Shown: positions 30,698 to 38,889, counted from the stretch's first letter. The stretch: DNA of 40,266 nucleotides from an uncultured Lachnospiraceae bacterium (GCA_947626285.1 CANQRR010000031.1:1-40266); one strand, 5' to 3'. The notes: generated by a model from the letters alone, not told the origin. Program-made: numbers and translations.

Positions 30698-30945
30698 ACA
30701 ATAAAAAAGCGGCAGTCTACGGGAGCGCCAACTCCCGTAGACCTGCACAGGTGAGATAGGCACCATGCACAGTAGCTAAGCTACGCCACGGGTTCATTGT
30801 ACTCTTTTTGCGCCATTTTTGCAAGCTCAAAATGGCATGCGGGAGTATGTTCCTTTCGTGATTTGCAGTTTACAGCGCTGGGCAGGTCCAAAACCCTGTC
30901 CTGCGCTTTTTTACTGCAAATCTATTTTTTTGAAAGGACACTCTC
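30698..30945 (+). ncRNA. Structured 5' leader, putative attenuator RNA
   Basis: Hairpins in order: GTCTACGGGAG/CTCCCGTAGAC (30715-30742), GTAGC/GCTAC (30772-30784), GCCATTTT/AAAATGGC (30812-30836), then GCGCTGGGCAGG with CCTGTCCTGCGC (30875-30906) followed by TTTTTT, an intrinsic-terminator shape. GATTTGCAGT (30860-30869) can pair with ACTGCAAATC (30913-30922) around that stem. The first gene begins 40 bp after the terminator. The layout is that of a transcription attenuator; what it senses is unknown. Confidence 0.65.
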
Positions 30946-31662
30946 ATGAAAAAAACCTTCAATACCACCAGACGCGCAGCGTCGACTGACAGTCTTCTCT
31001 ATTATCTACGCGCCTGGCAAGGCCTCTCGCAGCAAAAGCTGGCCGAAACATGCGACGTTAGTTTGCGGGTCATCAGGTCACTCGAAAAGCAGAATTTTCG
31101 CGTTTATTCGGGTTCGGCCTGCAAAGTAGCGCAGCACCTGGGTATCTCTATTGACGCCCTGATCCACAATTCCTATAAGGAATTGATCTCTTGTCTTCCC
31201 TCTATGGGCGAACTCAAGCAGCTTCGGCAAAATGTCCGTCTGGAGCTTCATCGTAAGCAAGCGCACCGAGAGGAAATCGGTGATAGGGGCGAAGACATCG
31301 TCGCGAAAAATGAGAAAGAGAAGCTGCGGGGTTCCGGATTTGAAAATGCTGTGAACGTCAATTATGCAGCGGATACATCGGCAGGCTTTGACATTTTCTC
31401 GTTCACCATGGATGGCCAGCCCCTTCATATCGAAGTGAAAACCACAGAAGGCGGAGCCGATACCCCGTTTTTCCTGAGCACAAATGAGCTTGAATTCGTA
31501 GAATCCTGCGCTGCCAACGGCCTGAACTACCAGCTGCATCGAATCTATAACCTCAAAAATGACAGCTACGATGTAAAGGTTTACACGGCAGAGGAGCTTT
31601 TGAGCCTGTTTTATACGGCCAGTGAATACAAGGTTTACCCTGGAAAGGTGGTGGGAGCATGA
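30946..31662 (+). CDS. XRE HTH fused to DUF3883/PD-(D/E)XK nuclease-like domain
   Basis: A 238-residue fusion. Residues ~18-65 are an XRE-type HTH (QGLSQQKLAETCDVSLRVIR). Residues ~110-215 match DUF3883: GDRGEDIVAKNEKEKL, then AGFDIFSFTM with Asp149 and HIEVKTTEG with Glu163 and Lys165, the D...ExK pattern of PD-(D/E)XK nucleases, then FFLSTNELEFVESC. DUF3883 occurs in restriction and defence proteins. Fusion to a repressor-type HTH is unusual: it could be a self-regulating nuclease or a nuclease targeted by DNA binding. It starts behind the structured leader with AAAGGA at -13 to -8, and its end overlaps the next gene by 4 bp. Confidence 0.82.
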   Translation: MKKTFNTTRRAASTDSLLYYLRAWQGLSQQKLAETCDVSLRVIRSLEKQNFRVYSGSACKVAQHLGISIDALIHNSYKELISCLPSMGELKQLRQNVRLELHRKQAHREEIGDRGEDIVAKNEKEKLRGSGFENAVNVNYAADTSAGFDIFSFTMDGQPLHIEVKTTEGGADTPFFLSTNELEFVESCAANGLNYQLHRIYNLKNDSYDVKVYTAEELLSLFYTASEYKVYPGKVVGA

Positions 31663-32123
31663 CCGGGGTCCATTATTGGAGATGTAAGAGGCGGCTGACC
31701 AGTACTGCTTTGGTAAAACTCTGTGGTGTGAACGAAAAGACCCTTCGCAACATGGAACGCGAGTTTCAACCGGCTGTGAGCCTTCATCAATATATAAAAG
31801 TGGCGGAAGCCCTGCAAACCAGCGTCGAGTCCATTTTTGAAATTTATCCTGAGAACGCCTTAAATGACAGTGACCGTCCTGATCGGAGTGGCCTTGCGAA
31901 CAGTCCCGTCGTAAATCTTATTGGTCAATACAGGAAGCAACAGAATTTAACCTACAAGCAATTGGCTGAACGCTATGGAGCCACAAGCCGAGAGTTTGGC
32001 CGGCTGCTCTGTAATGCCCCGAAGCCGAGCAAGGCTGCCATTAAAGCTTTTGCTGACTTTGAAAAGATTTCCGTGGAGGAGTTCGAAAAGCTCTATGAGG
32101 TAAACAAGGAGGAGGCTGTATGA
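31659..32123 (+). CDS. Tandem HTH-like protein
   Basis: A 154-residue protein with two HTH-like halves. The first (RLTSTALVKLCGVNEKTLRN) looks XRE-like. The second (NLTYKQLAERYGATSREFGR, then KAAIKAFADFEKISVEEFEK) is matched by the C-terminus of the protein at 32769-33155, so both belong to one small family. DNA binding is likely. It overlaps its neighbours by 4 bp at both ends (ATGA type), a tight operon. Confidence 0.7.
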   Translation: MTGVHYWRCKRRLTSTALVKLCGVNEKTLRNMEREFQPAVSLHQYIKVAEALQTSVESIFEIYPENALNDSDRPDRSGLANSPVVNLIGQYRKQQNLTYKQLAERYGATSREFGRLLCNAPKPSKAAIKAFADFEKISVEEFEKLYEVNKEEAV

Positions 32124-32503
32124 GACCAGACTACGATTACGTGGACTTCAACTATCAGGTGGAACGGATCGAAGGCGCCCGGGTCTCGTACTACGTTGCG
32201 CGGATCACAGGCCCCGATCCGAACTACCGCCTGCGGCGCTATTTTCTGCAACAAGAGCGAAGCACGGTGTATGGTAAGTGTAACTGTGAACAATTTTACT
32301 GTCAGCTGTATGATGGGATCTTCGAGGTCTCGCTCAAGTATTACGATAAGGAAACCGGCGAGCTCCTGTCGCGTAAGAGGCAGTGGATCGTAGTCTTGGA
32401 TGGCGACGAGTATGACTACGACGACGAGGAAATGAACTACCAGTACGTTCTCTATACGGCCGGTATGCTGGCCCTCCAGAGCCAGTGGGGGTATTCGGCA
32501 TGA
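32120..32503 (+). CDS. Acidic Tyr-rich hypothetical protein
   Basis: A 127-residue protein with no recognised domain. It is rich in Tyr and Asp/Glu (MRPDYDYVDFNYQVERIEGA; DGDEYDYDDEEMNYQYVLYT) with predicted beta structure, CNCEQFYCQ in the middle giving three close Cys. High acidity next to several DNA-binding proteins could mean a DNA-mimic or inhibitor; this is speculation. It overlaps both neighbours by 4 bp. Confidence 0.65.
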   Translation: MRPDYDYVDFNYQVERIEGARVSYYVARITGPDPNYRLRRYFLQQERSTVYGKCNCEQFYCQLYDGIFEVSLKYYDKETGELLSRKRQWIVVLDGDEYDYDDEEMNYQYVLYTAGMLALQSQWGYSA

Positions 32504-32748
32504 AGTGCGCGCCAGCTATCGACATGAAAGGCACAGGTGCAAAAATTCAGGAAGTGCGGCTGCGTCGAGGGGTGTCTGTGAAGGACATTCAGGAGTACAC
32601 AGGGCTTTCGGCGCAGTCTGTGTACCGCTGGCTTCGCGGGGAGACGCTGCCGAGCGTGGATAATCTCGTCGCGCTCTCCAAAATCCTGGAGATCCCGGTA
32701 GGAGAGCTTCTTGTAACACTGCAACCTGCGGAACAGAAAGACCGATAA
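32500..32748 (+). CDS. XRE-family HTH regulator
   Basis: An 82-residue Cro/CI-type protein: KGTGAKIQEVRLRRGVSVKD, IQEYTGLSAQSVYRWLRGET and LPSVDNLVALSKILEIPVGE are a full five-helix XRE domain of the kind common on clostridial integrative elements. ATG at 32500 overlaps the previous stop (ATGA). Probably represses the promoter at 30663 or the integrase region; target not shown. Confidence 0.82.
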   Translation: MKCAPAIDMKGTGAKIQEVRLRRGVSVKDIQEYTGLSAQSVYRWLRGETLPSVDNLVALSKILEIPVGELLVTLQPAEQKDR

Positions 32749-32768
32749 TGGAAAGGAGTACAGACAGC

Positions 32769-33155
32769 ATGAATAAAGCCAACTATTACAGCAGAAAGAG
32801 CTGTATGTTCACTTATGATTTCACCTGGGACAACGGTGCAGATATAGAGATGGCCGGAAATCTGCCGGTGGCGTGCCGGGATGAACTGAACTTAGGTCGC
32901 AGATGCCGCGAACGTCATGGTTCCAGACGGAGAGCGAAAACGGCCAACTGTATCAGCCGTTACCGGTGCGAGGAAGAACTGAGCTTCCGGCAGTTAGCAG
33001 AGATCCTGGGAGGAATCTCCTGGCAACGAGCGCAGTCCTTGTGTAAAGCCGGGACCGCCAGCCAAAAAGCGGTGAGAGCCCTGGCCAAGTATGAGGGTAT
33101 ACCTGTGGAAGAATTTGAGCGGCGCTACACCGTACAGGAAGAGAACTGCTCATGA
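32769..33155 (+). CDS. Paralogue of tandem-HTH protein
   Basis: A 128-residue protein. The N-terminal 45 residues are unrecognised; the C-terminal ~65 (LSFRQLAEILGGISWQRAQS, then KAVRALAKYEGIPVEEFERR) match the second half of the protein at 31659-32123 in order and spacing. I place the start at 32769; an ATG at 32748 overlapping the previous stop is an alternative. It ends the cluster; a terminator-like stem follows at 33195. Confidence 0.65.
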   Translation: MNKANYYSRKSCMFTYDFTWDNGADIEMAGNLPVACRDELNLGRRCRERHGSRRRAKTANCISRYRCEEELSFRQLAEILGGISWQRAQSLCKAGTASQKAVRALAKYEGIPVEEFERRYTVQEENCS

Positions 33156-33194
33156 AAAACCACCCAGCTGGTAGTTAACGATAACAGATGCGAA

Positions 33195-33230
33195 GACAGG
33201 CCATGCCAACGCGCACGGCCTGTCTGTCTT
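33195..33230 (+). terminator. Terminator-like stem after HTH cluster
   Basis: GACAGGCC (33195-33202) pairs with GGCCTGTC (33217-33224), followed by TGTCTT. The T-run is short, so termination may be partial. Confidence 0.55.
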
Positions 33231-33257
33231 ATTGGCAACAATATAAGAATCTCTCCG

Positions 33258-33513
33258 CTATTTCAGGCTCTGTCCGAATTCATATAACTCCCGCAGCTTG
33301 GCCTCGGACTTGTTCTCGTCGCCGTGAGCGGTAAAGACGCCCATATCCTCCAGCTCCAGATAGCCCAGGAAGGAGTTCTGATACTCATAGAGCGCGCCGC
33401 CGTACACGTCGCTGTCCCCGGAGCTGAGGATCAGCGCCGCCTTCCGGAGCTTTTTCGGCTTGTCCAGGGCGTAAATGCGGTTGATGGCGCACTGGAGCTG
33501 CCCACTGAAATTG
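33258..33513 (-). pseudogene. Truncated duplicate of flavodoxin-family gene
   Basis: This is the C-terminal ~84 codons of the intact gene at 27348-27869, nearly identical in bases, ending with TAG in place of TAA. The N-terminal half with the FMN phosphate loop is missing; homology stops abruptly near 33513. The two copies are in the same orientation and enclose 27.6-33.3 kb, pointing to a duplication or recombination event linked to the mobile segment. Confidence 0.88.
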
Positions 33514-33539
33514 AAACGTGTTTATTTTAGATTAACGGC

Positions 33540-33568
33540 TTGACAGGGGGCCCCCAATGTGTTATTAT
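33540..33568 (+). promoter_or_regulatory. Promoter with GGGGGCCCCC spacer
   Basis: TTGACA at 33540-33545, 17 bp, TATTAT at 33563-33568. The spacer begins with the perfect palindrome GGGGGCCCCC, which may be an operator between the two boxes. It lies directly after the flavodoxin fragment and reads into a short gene-free transcript. Confidence 0.75.
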
Positions 33569-33574
33569 AAGCAC

Positions 33575-33668
33575 ATTAGTAAAGAAGATGTAAACTGAGC
33601 AATTTTATATCCAACTGAGCGATAAAAAAGCAGAATCTCACAAGGTGAGAAGTCTGCTTGTTTTTTGC
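33575..33668 (+). ncRNA. Putative ~90-nt small RNA
   Basis: A strong promoter (33540-33568) and an intrinsic terminator (AAGCAGA-a-TCTCAC / GTGAGA-ag-TCTGCTT at 33628-33657, then TTTTTT from 33661) frame about 90 nt with no convincing ORF. A small RNA is the simplest reading; a truncated leader of a lost gene is the alternative. Confidence 0.55.
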
Positions 33669-33783
33669 CTTGTATGCTAAGACATAGCCTCTGGCATACA
33701 GCGAATCTTGAGAGAAATTCCTCTTGGGTCATTGGCCTGCATAGAGGACATATATGCACGGGCACGGCCGTGTGAAAAGGAGA

Positions 33784-33828
33784 GACGTATTCCCCCTGAT
33801 TAGATCAGGGCGGATGCGTCTTTTTTTG
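33784..33828 (+). terminator. Rho-independent terminator
   Basis: GACGTATTC..CCTGAT / ATCAGGG..GGATGCGTC form a long stem with a short loop, followed by seven T. It lies between the small-RNA unit and the integrase leader, and ends an unassigned transcript from about 33670. Confidence 0.75.
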
Positions 33829-34490
33829 TTCAGTTGTATTCATCTAAATTATTTTCTTGATGTTCTTGCGCGAAGAGGCAGCGCGATAGAGAGCCTCCAG
33901 CAGTCCGTGTAACTGCGCCCGAGCCCCTTGGCAAGACTCGGTTGAGAGAAGAAGCTGCCAGTAGCCAAACTGGCCTGCCAGAGAAGGAAGGTCCCTCTGG
34001 TTTGCGCGCATCCTTGGCGTATGCAAGCAGCAGCATACGTCCCCCCGGTCCACCGGTTGCTGCACCGGTTTTGAGAGGAGCGGCTATAAGACCCAACAGC
34101 GTAAATCCCGAACAATGTTGCAGAAATTGGTAAATATCCCCATTTCCTGCAATCCATCGTCTGCTTTTGCAGAAAAGACTATTCTGCATGCGTATACGTT
34201 TATGACGTATGCAGAGGCAGCCTTCGCTGCTTGGGTCTTGCTCGGCCTGCCGGGACAGGCAGAGGCCTTGCTGCCTCTCATGGGCATTTATTGCTCACCA
34301 ATCGCCTCCAAAGGCAAAGGAAACAGGGACCTCTAAGAGTTTCATGACAGGGGAGATTTCCCTTGTATATCAGAGATTCTTGGACCCCCGCCGAACGCTT
34401 CCTGGAGGAAAAGCCGAGGAAACATCCTCGGACGCCATAGGTGAACTATGCCCAAAAATGAAATTTCAAAATTCGAAAGGATTTGTTACC
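33829..34490. other. Gene-free, repeat-rich leader before integrase
   Basis: Over 650 bp with no supported gene on either strand; open frames here have no recognisable sequence or ribosome site. Several hairpins are visible, such as ACCGG/CCGGT near 34050-34071 and CCGAGGA/TCCTCGG near 34412-34431. It may hold integrase regulatory sites, an attachment site or a long untranslated leader. Confidence 0.5.
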
Positions 34491-35411
34491 ATGAAAAATA
34501 ATAAGAACACCCGTCCGACGCTTATGGAACAGATGGAAAAGGTCTTCCGTCACATCCGTAAATGTTCCTGCCAAACGCGCCGGCGCTATCGTGCAGCAAT
34601 GGTCCGCTTCGTCGATTTTCTGGCCGAAAATTACGGCATAGAAAAGCTGCGAAACGTCATGGCTCGGCATGTCGAAGACTATGTCGAGAGCCTCCAGAAC
34701 CGCAACAGGTCAGCGGCCTACATAAAGTCCGAGCTGAGCGCGCTACGTTTCTTCTTCGATTTCCTGCCGGATGCAAAGCACCCGATCCCGAGCAATGACG
34801 AGCTTCGCATCGCGCTGGAGAAGCGAAAGTACGCCGGTATTGACCGGAGCTGGTCCCAGGAGGAGTTCCGCAACCTATGTGCGGAATGCCTTGCGAGCAA
34901 CAGGAAAGACTACGTGTGTGCTTGTGCATTGGCTTATTATATGGGCCTGCGGATACACGAGGTCTTTAGGCTTGACACGGCCATGGCCCAGAAGGCGCTG
35001 CGAGAGAACACTCTCACGATCAAGGGCAAAGGCGGCAAGGTGCGTTGTGTCCCCCTCGAACCTGAAGCCAGGGCCGCTCTGGAAACCATGCTGGCAATTA
35101 CTCCGCGTGGGCATAAGCTTTTTGTGCCGGACGGTGTGAAAGCTGGCAACGCGCAGAGCAGGCTCGAAAACTTCATCTTTTGCCACCGCCGGAACATTCA
35201 AGCCGAGGATGACCAGCGTAGCCTGACCTTCCACGGGCTGAGACACAGCTATGCGCTGAGAACGTATGAGGATTTCATCTACCGGAGGAAGATGGACCCC
35301 AAAACCGCTCGACTGAAAGTCGCGTACTTACTTGGGCATGAAAGGGACGAAGTGACGAACCTTTACATCACCGGCATCAAGATCCGTAAGAAACCGCATC
35401 AAAACGGCTGA
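34491..35411 (+). CDS. Tyrosine recombinase/integrase
   Basis: A 306-residue tyrosine recombinase. Residues ~10-100 are the SAM-like core-binding domain. The catalytic set is complete: Arg154 (GLRIHEV), Lys in the KGKGGKVR beta-hairpin, His248 and Arg251 (HGLRH), His283 (LGH) and nucleophile Tyr292 (NLYITG). Such enzymes integrate and excise mobile elements or resolve dimers. ATG at 34491 follows GAAAGGA; a much longer open frame upstream lies in non-coding DNA. It is the only intact recombinase in the window and is the likely driver of the 29-35 kb segment. Confidence 0.9.
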   Translation: MKNNKNTRPTLMEQMEKVFRHIRKCSCQTRRRYRAAMVRFVDFLAENYGIEKLRNVMARHVEDYVESLQNRNRSAAYIKSELSALRFFFDFLPDAKHPIPSNDELRIALEKRKYAGIDRSWSQEEFRNLCAECLASNRKDYVCACALAYYMGLRIHEVFRLDTAMAQKALRENTLTIKGKGGKVRCVPLEPEARAALETMLAITPRGHKLFVPDGVKAGNAQSRLENFIFCHRRNIQAEDDQRSLTFHGLRHSYALRTYEDFIYRRKMDPKTARLKVAYLLGHERDEVTNLYITGIKIRKKPHQNG

Positions 35412-35520
35412 GCATCTCCTTTACCTCCTGATGGTTATACGCAAGCAGCTTGCACAGGACACGCACGCGTGATAGTATAACGATCATGAAACAGTGAAAC
35501 GCTGTAGAGGAGGGAGACCC

Positions 35521-36420
35521 ATGTCCTGTATCCGCGCAAATTCCCTGGATGAAGCCATCGTCAAACTCTCCGGCGAGGGCCGGCGGATCGCCGACCGGAA
35601 ACCGGTCAGTGGCGGAGATATCAACCGGGCCTGGCGGCTGGAGCTCTCCGACGGGACAGCGCTCTTTATGAAAAGCAACACCGTGGGTCGCCTGCCCTTT
35701 TTCCAGGCGGAGGTGCTGGGGCTGGAGGCTCTGCGTGGGGCCGGGACTATTGGCGTCCCGGAGCCTCTGGCCCTGGGTACGGACGCCCGGCAGGGGATCT
35801 CCTTTCTCCTGATGGAGTACCTGGAACCCGCGCCCCGGAGTAAAGCCTACTGGGAGACCTTTGGCCGGGAGCTGGCGCTGCTGCACCGCGCCGGCTGCGC
35901 CAGCCTCGTCCCTGGTGGGCGCTTCGGCTTCGCGGCGGACAACTTCATCGGCGCCACGCCCCAGCGCAACAGTCCCCGGGAGAGCTGGCCGGTCTTTTTC
36001 CGGGACTGCCGCCTCCTCCCTCAGATCGAGCTGGCCGGAGACGCTCTGGACCGGAGGACCCGCGGGCAGTTGGACCGGTTGTTGGAGCGCCTGGAGGACT
36101 TACTGCCGGAGCCGGACTTTCCCTCCCTGCTCCACGGAGACCTGTGGAGCGGGAACGCGGTCTGCGGGCCGGACGGCAAGGCCTGGATCTTGGACCCGGC
36201 GGCCTATGTGGGCAGCTTTGAGGCGGACCTGGCCATGACGGAGCTTTTCGGCGGCTTCCCGGCTGCCTTCTACGGGGCCTACCGGGAGGTCACGCACTTT
36301 GGCGGCGACTATGCGGACCGGCGGGACCTCTACAACCTGTACCATCTGCTCAACCACCTGAACCTCTTCGGCGGCTCATACCTGTACGCCGTCCAGCGCA
36401 TCGCAGGCCGCTATGCCTGA
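35521..36420 (+). CDS. Fructosamine/ketosamine-3-kinase family protein
   Basis: A 299-residue APH-fold kinase. Near the N-terminus VSGGDINRAWRLELSDGTAL is the family's opening; LMEYLEPAP is the hinge, LLHGDLWSGN holds the catalytic Asp and metal-binding Asn, and WILDPAAYVGSFEADLAMTE is the DxD-type metal site typical of fructosamine kinases. These phosphorylate ketosamine adducts on proteins or amino acids, starting deglycation. ATG at 35521 follows GGAGGG. A LysR-type or transporter partner is not present; the gene stands alone after the integrase. Confidence 0.88.
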   Translation: MSCIRANSLDEAIVKLSGEGRRIADRKPVSGGDINRAWRLELSDGTALFMKSNTVGRLPFFQAEVLGLEALRGAGTIGVPEPLALGTDARQGISFLLMEYLEPAPRSKAYWETFGRELALLHRAGCASLVPGGRFGFAADNFIGATPQRNSPRESWPVFFRDCRLLPQIELAGDALDRRTRGQLDRLLERLEDLLPEPDFPSLLHGDLWSGNAVCGPDGKAWILDPAAYVGSFEADLAMTELFGGFPAAFYGAYREVTHFGGDYADRRDLYNLYHLLNHLNLFGGSYLYAVQRIAGRYA

Positions 36421-36522
36421 ATGTTGAGAGTTTTAGTCTTGCCGGCTCTCTCGTTTTTAGAACTTCTAAGATATCCATGACATCAGCGTCCGCTTCTGAG
36501 TACTATTTCCACGGCAAAAGAC

Positions 36523-36559
36523 TCCCGCCGCTGGCCGAGAGCTTCGGACAGCGGCGGGA
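36523..36559 (-). terminator. Terminator between kinase and oxidoreductase remnant
   Basis: TCCCGCCGCTG (36523-36533) pairs perfectly with CAGCGGCGGGA (36549-36559). On the minus strand it is followed by GTCTTTTG, so it mainly ends the minus-strand transcript from 37772. Confidence 0.75.
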
Positions 36560-36573
36560 TGATTTTAAGTTTC

Positions 36574-37772
36574 TTAGATGTCCAGGGCGGCGTGGTGGCC
36601 CTGGTAGGTGGCCTTGGTGATGGTGCCCACGGCGTTGGCGTCGCCTATCACCCGCACGAAGGGGGCGCAGTTGTACAGCTCCTCCACCGTCTTCCAGTTG
36701 GGCCGCTGCCCCAGGGCGCAGATCACCGTGGTGCCGGGGACCAGGACCTTTTCGCCCTCACGGGTCTCACACCAGATGCCCTCCTTGGTGACCTCCAGGC
36801 CCTTGTACCCGGTGTGTACCGTGCACAGCTTGTAGAGCTTGTCCAGCAGCAGGGGCCGCTGGCGGATGACGGAGTCCAGCGCCACATCGTCCCGCATCTC
36901 CACCAGGTGGACGGTCTTGCCTTCCATCCCCATGTGGATGGCGCACTCCACGCCGGAGATGCCGCCGCCGAAGACCACCACGCTGTCCGTGACGGGCTTT
37001 TCGTGCTTGTACTGGTCGTTGACCAGGATCACGTTCTCCCCGTCCAGGCCGGGGATAGGCGGACGCAGGGGGGAGGAGCCCACGGCGATGATCAGCGCGT
37101 CGGGCTTGTAGGCCTCGGCAAACTCTTTCGTCACGGCCTGGCCGGTGACGATCTTGGCCCCGGCCCGCTCGGCCAGCAGCTTATAGGTGTTCCCCAGCTG
37201 GTACATCTCCTGCTTGAAGGGCAGGACCTCCTCGCTCTTGAGGATGCCGCCCACCCGGTCCTCCTTTTCGCAGAGGAGCACATCGTGGCCCCGCCGGGCC
37301 GCGGTGTAGGCCGCGTACAGGCCTCCGGGGCCGCCGCCGGCGATGAGCACCCGCTTTTTCACCGGGGCGGGGGTGATCTCCATGCCCTCGTCCTCCCGGC
37401 CGATGATGGGGTTGATGGCGCAGCGGCGGGTGGAGGTGGCCGCCCGCTCGGACATGCACACAAAGCAGCGCATACAGTGGACGATCTCCTCGTCCCGGTT
37501 CTCCATCACCTTCTGGGGCAGGAAGGGATCGGCCAGGAGCTGGCGGCCCATGTAGACGATGTCCGCCTTGCCAGAGGCGATGATCTCCTCCATCTGCGAA
37601 GGGTCACTGAGGCCGCCGATGGTGGCCACGGGGACGGAGACGTGCTTCTTGATCTCCTCGGCCAGATGAAGGGGATCATTTTCACGGTGCCCAGCTCTCC
37701 CGACAACGTGACGGTGCCGGCCGGATCGGTCTGGACGCAGACATCCAGGATGGGTCCTTCTTTGTGCTTCAC
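36574..37772 (-). pseudogene. Deletion fusion: DUF3237-like start joined to NADH:flavin oxidoreductase tail
   Basis: From GTG at 37772, behind AAGGAG, the frame reads KHKEGPILDVCVQTDPAGTV and GELGTVKMIPF, like the start of a DUF3237 protein. Near 37670 it jumps, in another frame, into the end of an old-yellow-enzyme barrel (LAEEIKKHVSVPVATIGGLS; DIVYMGRQLLADPFLPQKV), then the 4Fe-4S motif CMRCFVC with a later Cys, and a full FAD/NAD domain (VLIAGGGPGGLYAA; VVVFGGGISGVECA). Most of the FMN barrel is gone. The 351-codon rest from 37629 could still be translated from an internal start, but without its catalytic barrel. Relatives reduce enoates or bile-acid intermediates. Confidence 0.8.
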
Positions 37773-37806
37773 GGTGCGCTCCTTTCTTTACAGCCGCTGT
37801 AAAAAT

Positions 37807-37844
37807 CGGCCCGTCCGCCTGGATAAAAGGACAGACGGACGGGC
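37807..37844 (-). terminator. Terminator of hydrolase operon
   Basis: The 10-bp perfect stem GGCCCGTCCG / CGGACGGGCC is followed on the minus strand by GATTTTTAC. It lies about 100 bp after the stop at 37944. Confidence 0.8.
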
Positions 37845-37943
37845 CTGAGAGAGAGGGGAAAACTTTGTTATATGTGTCCGCTTTCAGCGGACTTCCTCGC
37901 TCAGCTGATCAAGTCACGCCCTGGCAACGATCAGGAAGTCAGC

Positions 37944-38873
37944 TCAGGTTTCTTTGAGATGCCCCTGGACCAGGGCGGAGACATATTCCTCGCCCTCTTT
38001 CCATTCGTCGTAAAGATTCACCAGGAAACCGTGACGGCTATGCTCAAAGCAGCGATAGCTGGTTCTGATCCCGGCCGCGGTGAGCAGCTCGTAGTACCGG
38101 CGCCCCTCGGGCATCAGATTGTCCAGACCGGCAGTGACGATATCCGTGGCGGGGACACCCTTCAACTCCTCCGGGGCGGACAGTGCCAGGGAGACATCGT
38201 GGTTTTTCCGCTCTTCAAAGTTCCGGTTGTAGAAGAAACCGTAGTACTCGGTGCTCTGCCCCCGCTCATCCAGCTCCCCGCCGTTGAAGTGATCGTTGTA
38301 GTTGTCGGCGGGTAGATAGCACAGGATCTGAGCCAGTATGTTCAGAGAAGCGGTGACCCTTTTACGCTGGGTCACGGCGCCCAGCAGATTGCCTCCGGCG
38401 CTCTGCCCGCAGAGGATGACCCTTTCGGTATCTCCCCCGTAGGTCAACGCCAGTTCGGGCAGCTTGTCCAACAGTGCCTCGATCTCCTCGATAGCTGCGG
38501 GGTAGGGGTACTCCGGAGCCAGGACATAGTCCACGTCCACCACCAGGCAGCCCGTGGCCACGGCCATGCGGCGGGAGAAATAGACGTCCCGCTCGGTGTG
38601 ATCCAGGCACCAGCCGCCGCCATGGACATTGACGAAGATGGGCAGGGTCTCCCCCTCGCGCCCCTTCTGCCGGACGATGATCACATGAGTCTTTCCCCAG
38701 GCGGTCTCCACCCGGAGTTCCTCGGTTTGGGTCACATCATCCAGGGAGCGGAACATGGCGGTGACCTGGGGCGGGATGCGGCCCCCGGCACGGGCCCGGA
38801 GCTGAACAGCGATCTCCTGAAGCTGCCCCTCAGTGAGAGAGCGGCAGCTCTCCACAAATTCAGAACGTGTCAT
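37944..38873 (-). CDS. Alpha/beta hydrolase (HSL-type esterase)
   Basis: A 309-residue esterase of the hormone-sensitive-lipase group. The oxyanion-hole motif HGGGW is in FVNVHGGGWCLDHT, the nucleophile elbow is GQSAGG, and a late HSRHGF supplies the catalytic His. VDVDYVLAPEYPYPAAIEEI is typical of the group. Substrates are short-chain esters; none can be named. ATG at 38873 follows GAGGGG. It starts 16 bp after the dehydratase-like gene and forms an operon with it, so it may remove an ester from that pathway's substrate. Confidence 0.88.
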   Translation of the reverse strand: MTRSEFVESCRSLTEGQLQEIAVQLRARAGGRIPPQVTAMFRSLDDVTQTEELRVETAWGKTHVIIVRQKGREGETLPIFVNVHGGGWCLDHTERDVYFSRRMAVATGCLVVDVDYVLAPEYPYPAAIEEIEALLDKLPELALTYGGDTERVILCGQSAGGNLLGAVTQRKRVTASLNILAQILCYLPADNYNDHFNGGELDERGQSTEYYGFFYNRNFEERKNHDVSLALSAPEELKGVPATDIVTAGLDNLMPEGRRYYELLTAAGIRTSYRCFEHSRHGFLVNLYDEWKEGEEYVSALVQGHLKET

Positions 38874-38889
38874 AGTGATCCCCTCTTTG

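Noticed and set aside
33830-34189. 119-codon minus-strand ORF in the integrase leader
   Set aside because: No ribosome site, no recognisable domain, and all three frames on this strand are equally open.
34209-34490. Long N-terminal extension of the integrase
   Set aside because: The residues encoded do not resemble an integrase, and a good ribosome site precedes the ATG at 34491.
36559-37848. 429-codon plus-strand open frame across the flavin oxidoreductase
   Set aside because: It is antisense to well-conserved FAD-domain codons; its Gly/Val/Asp/His-rich sequence is the usual shadow of a GC-rich gene.
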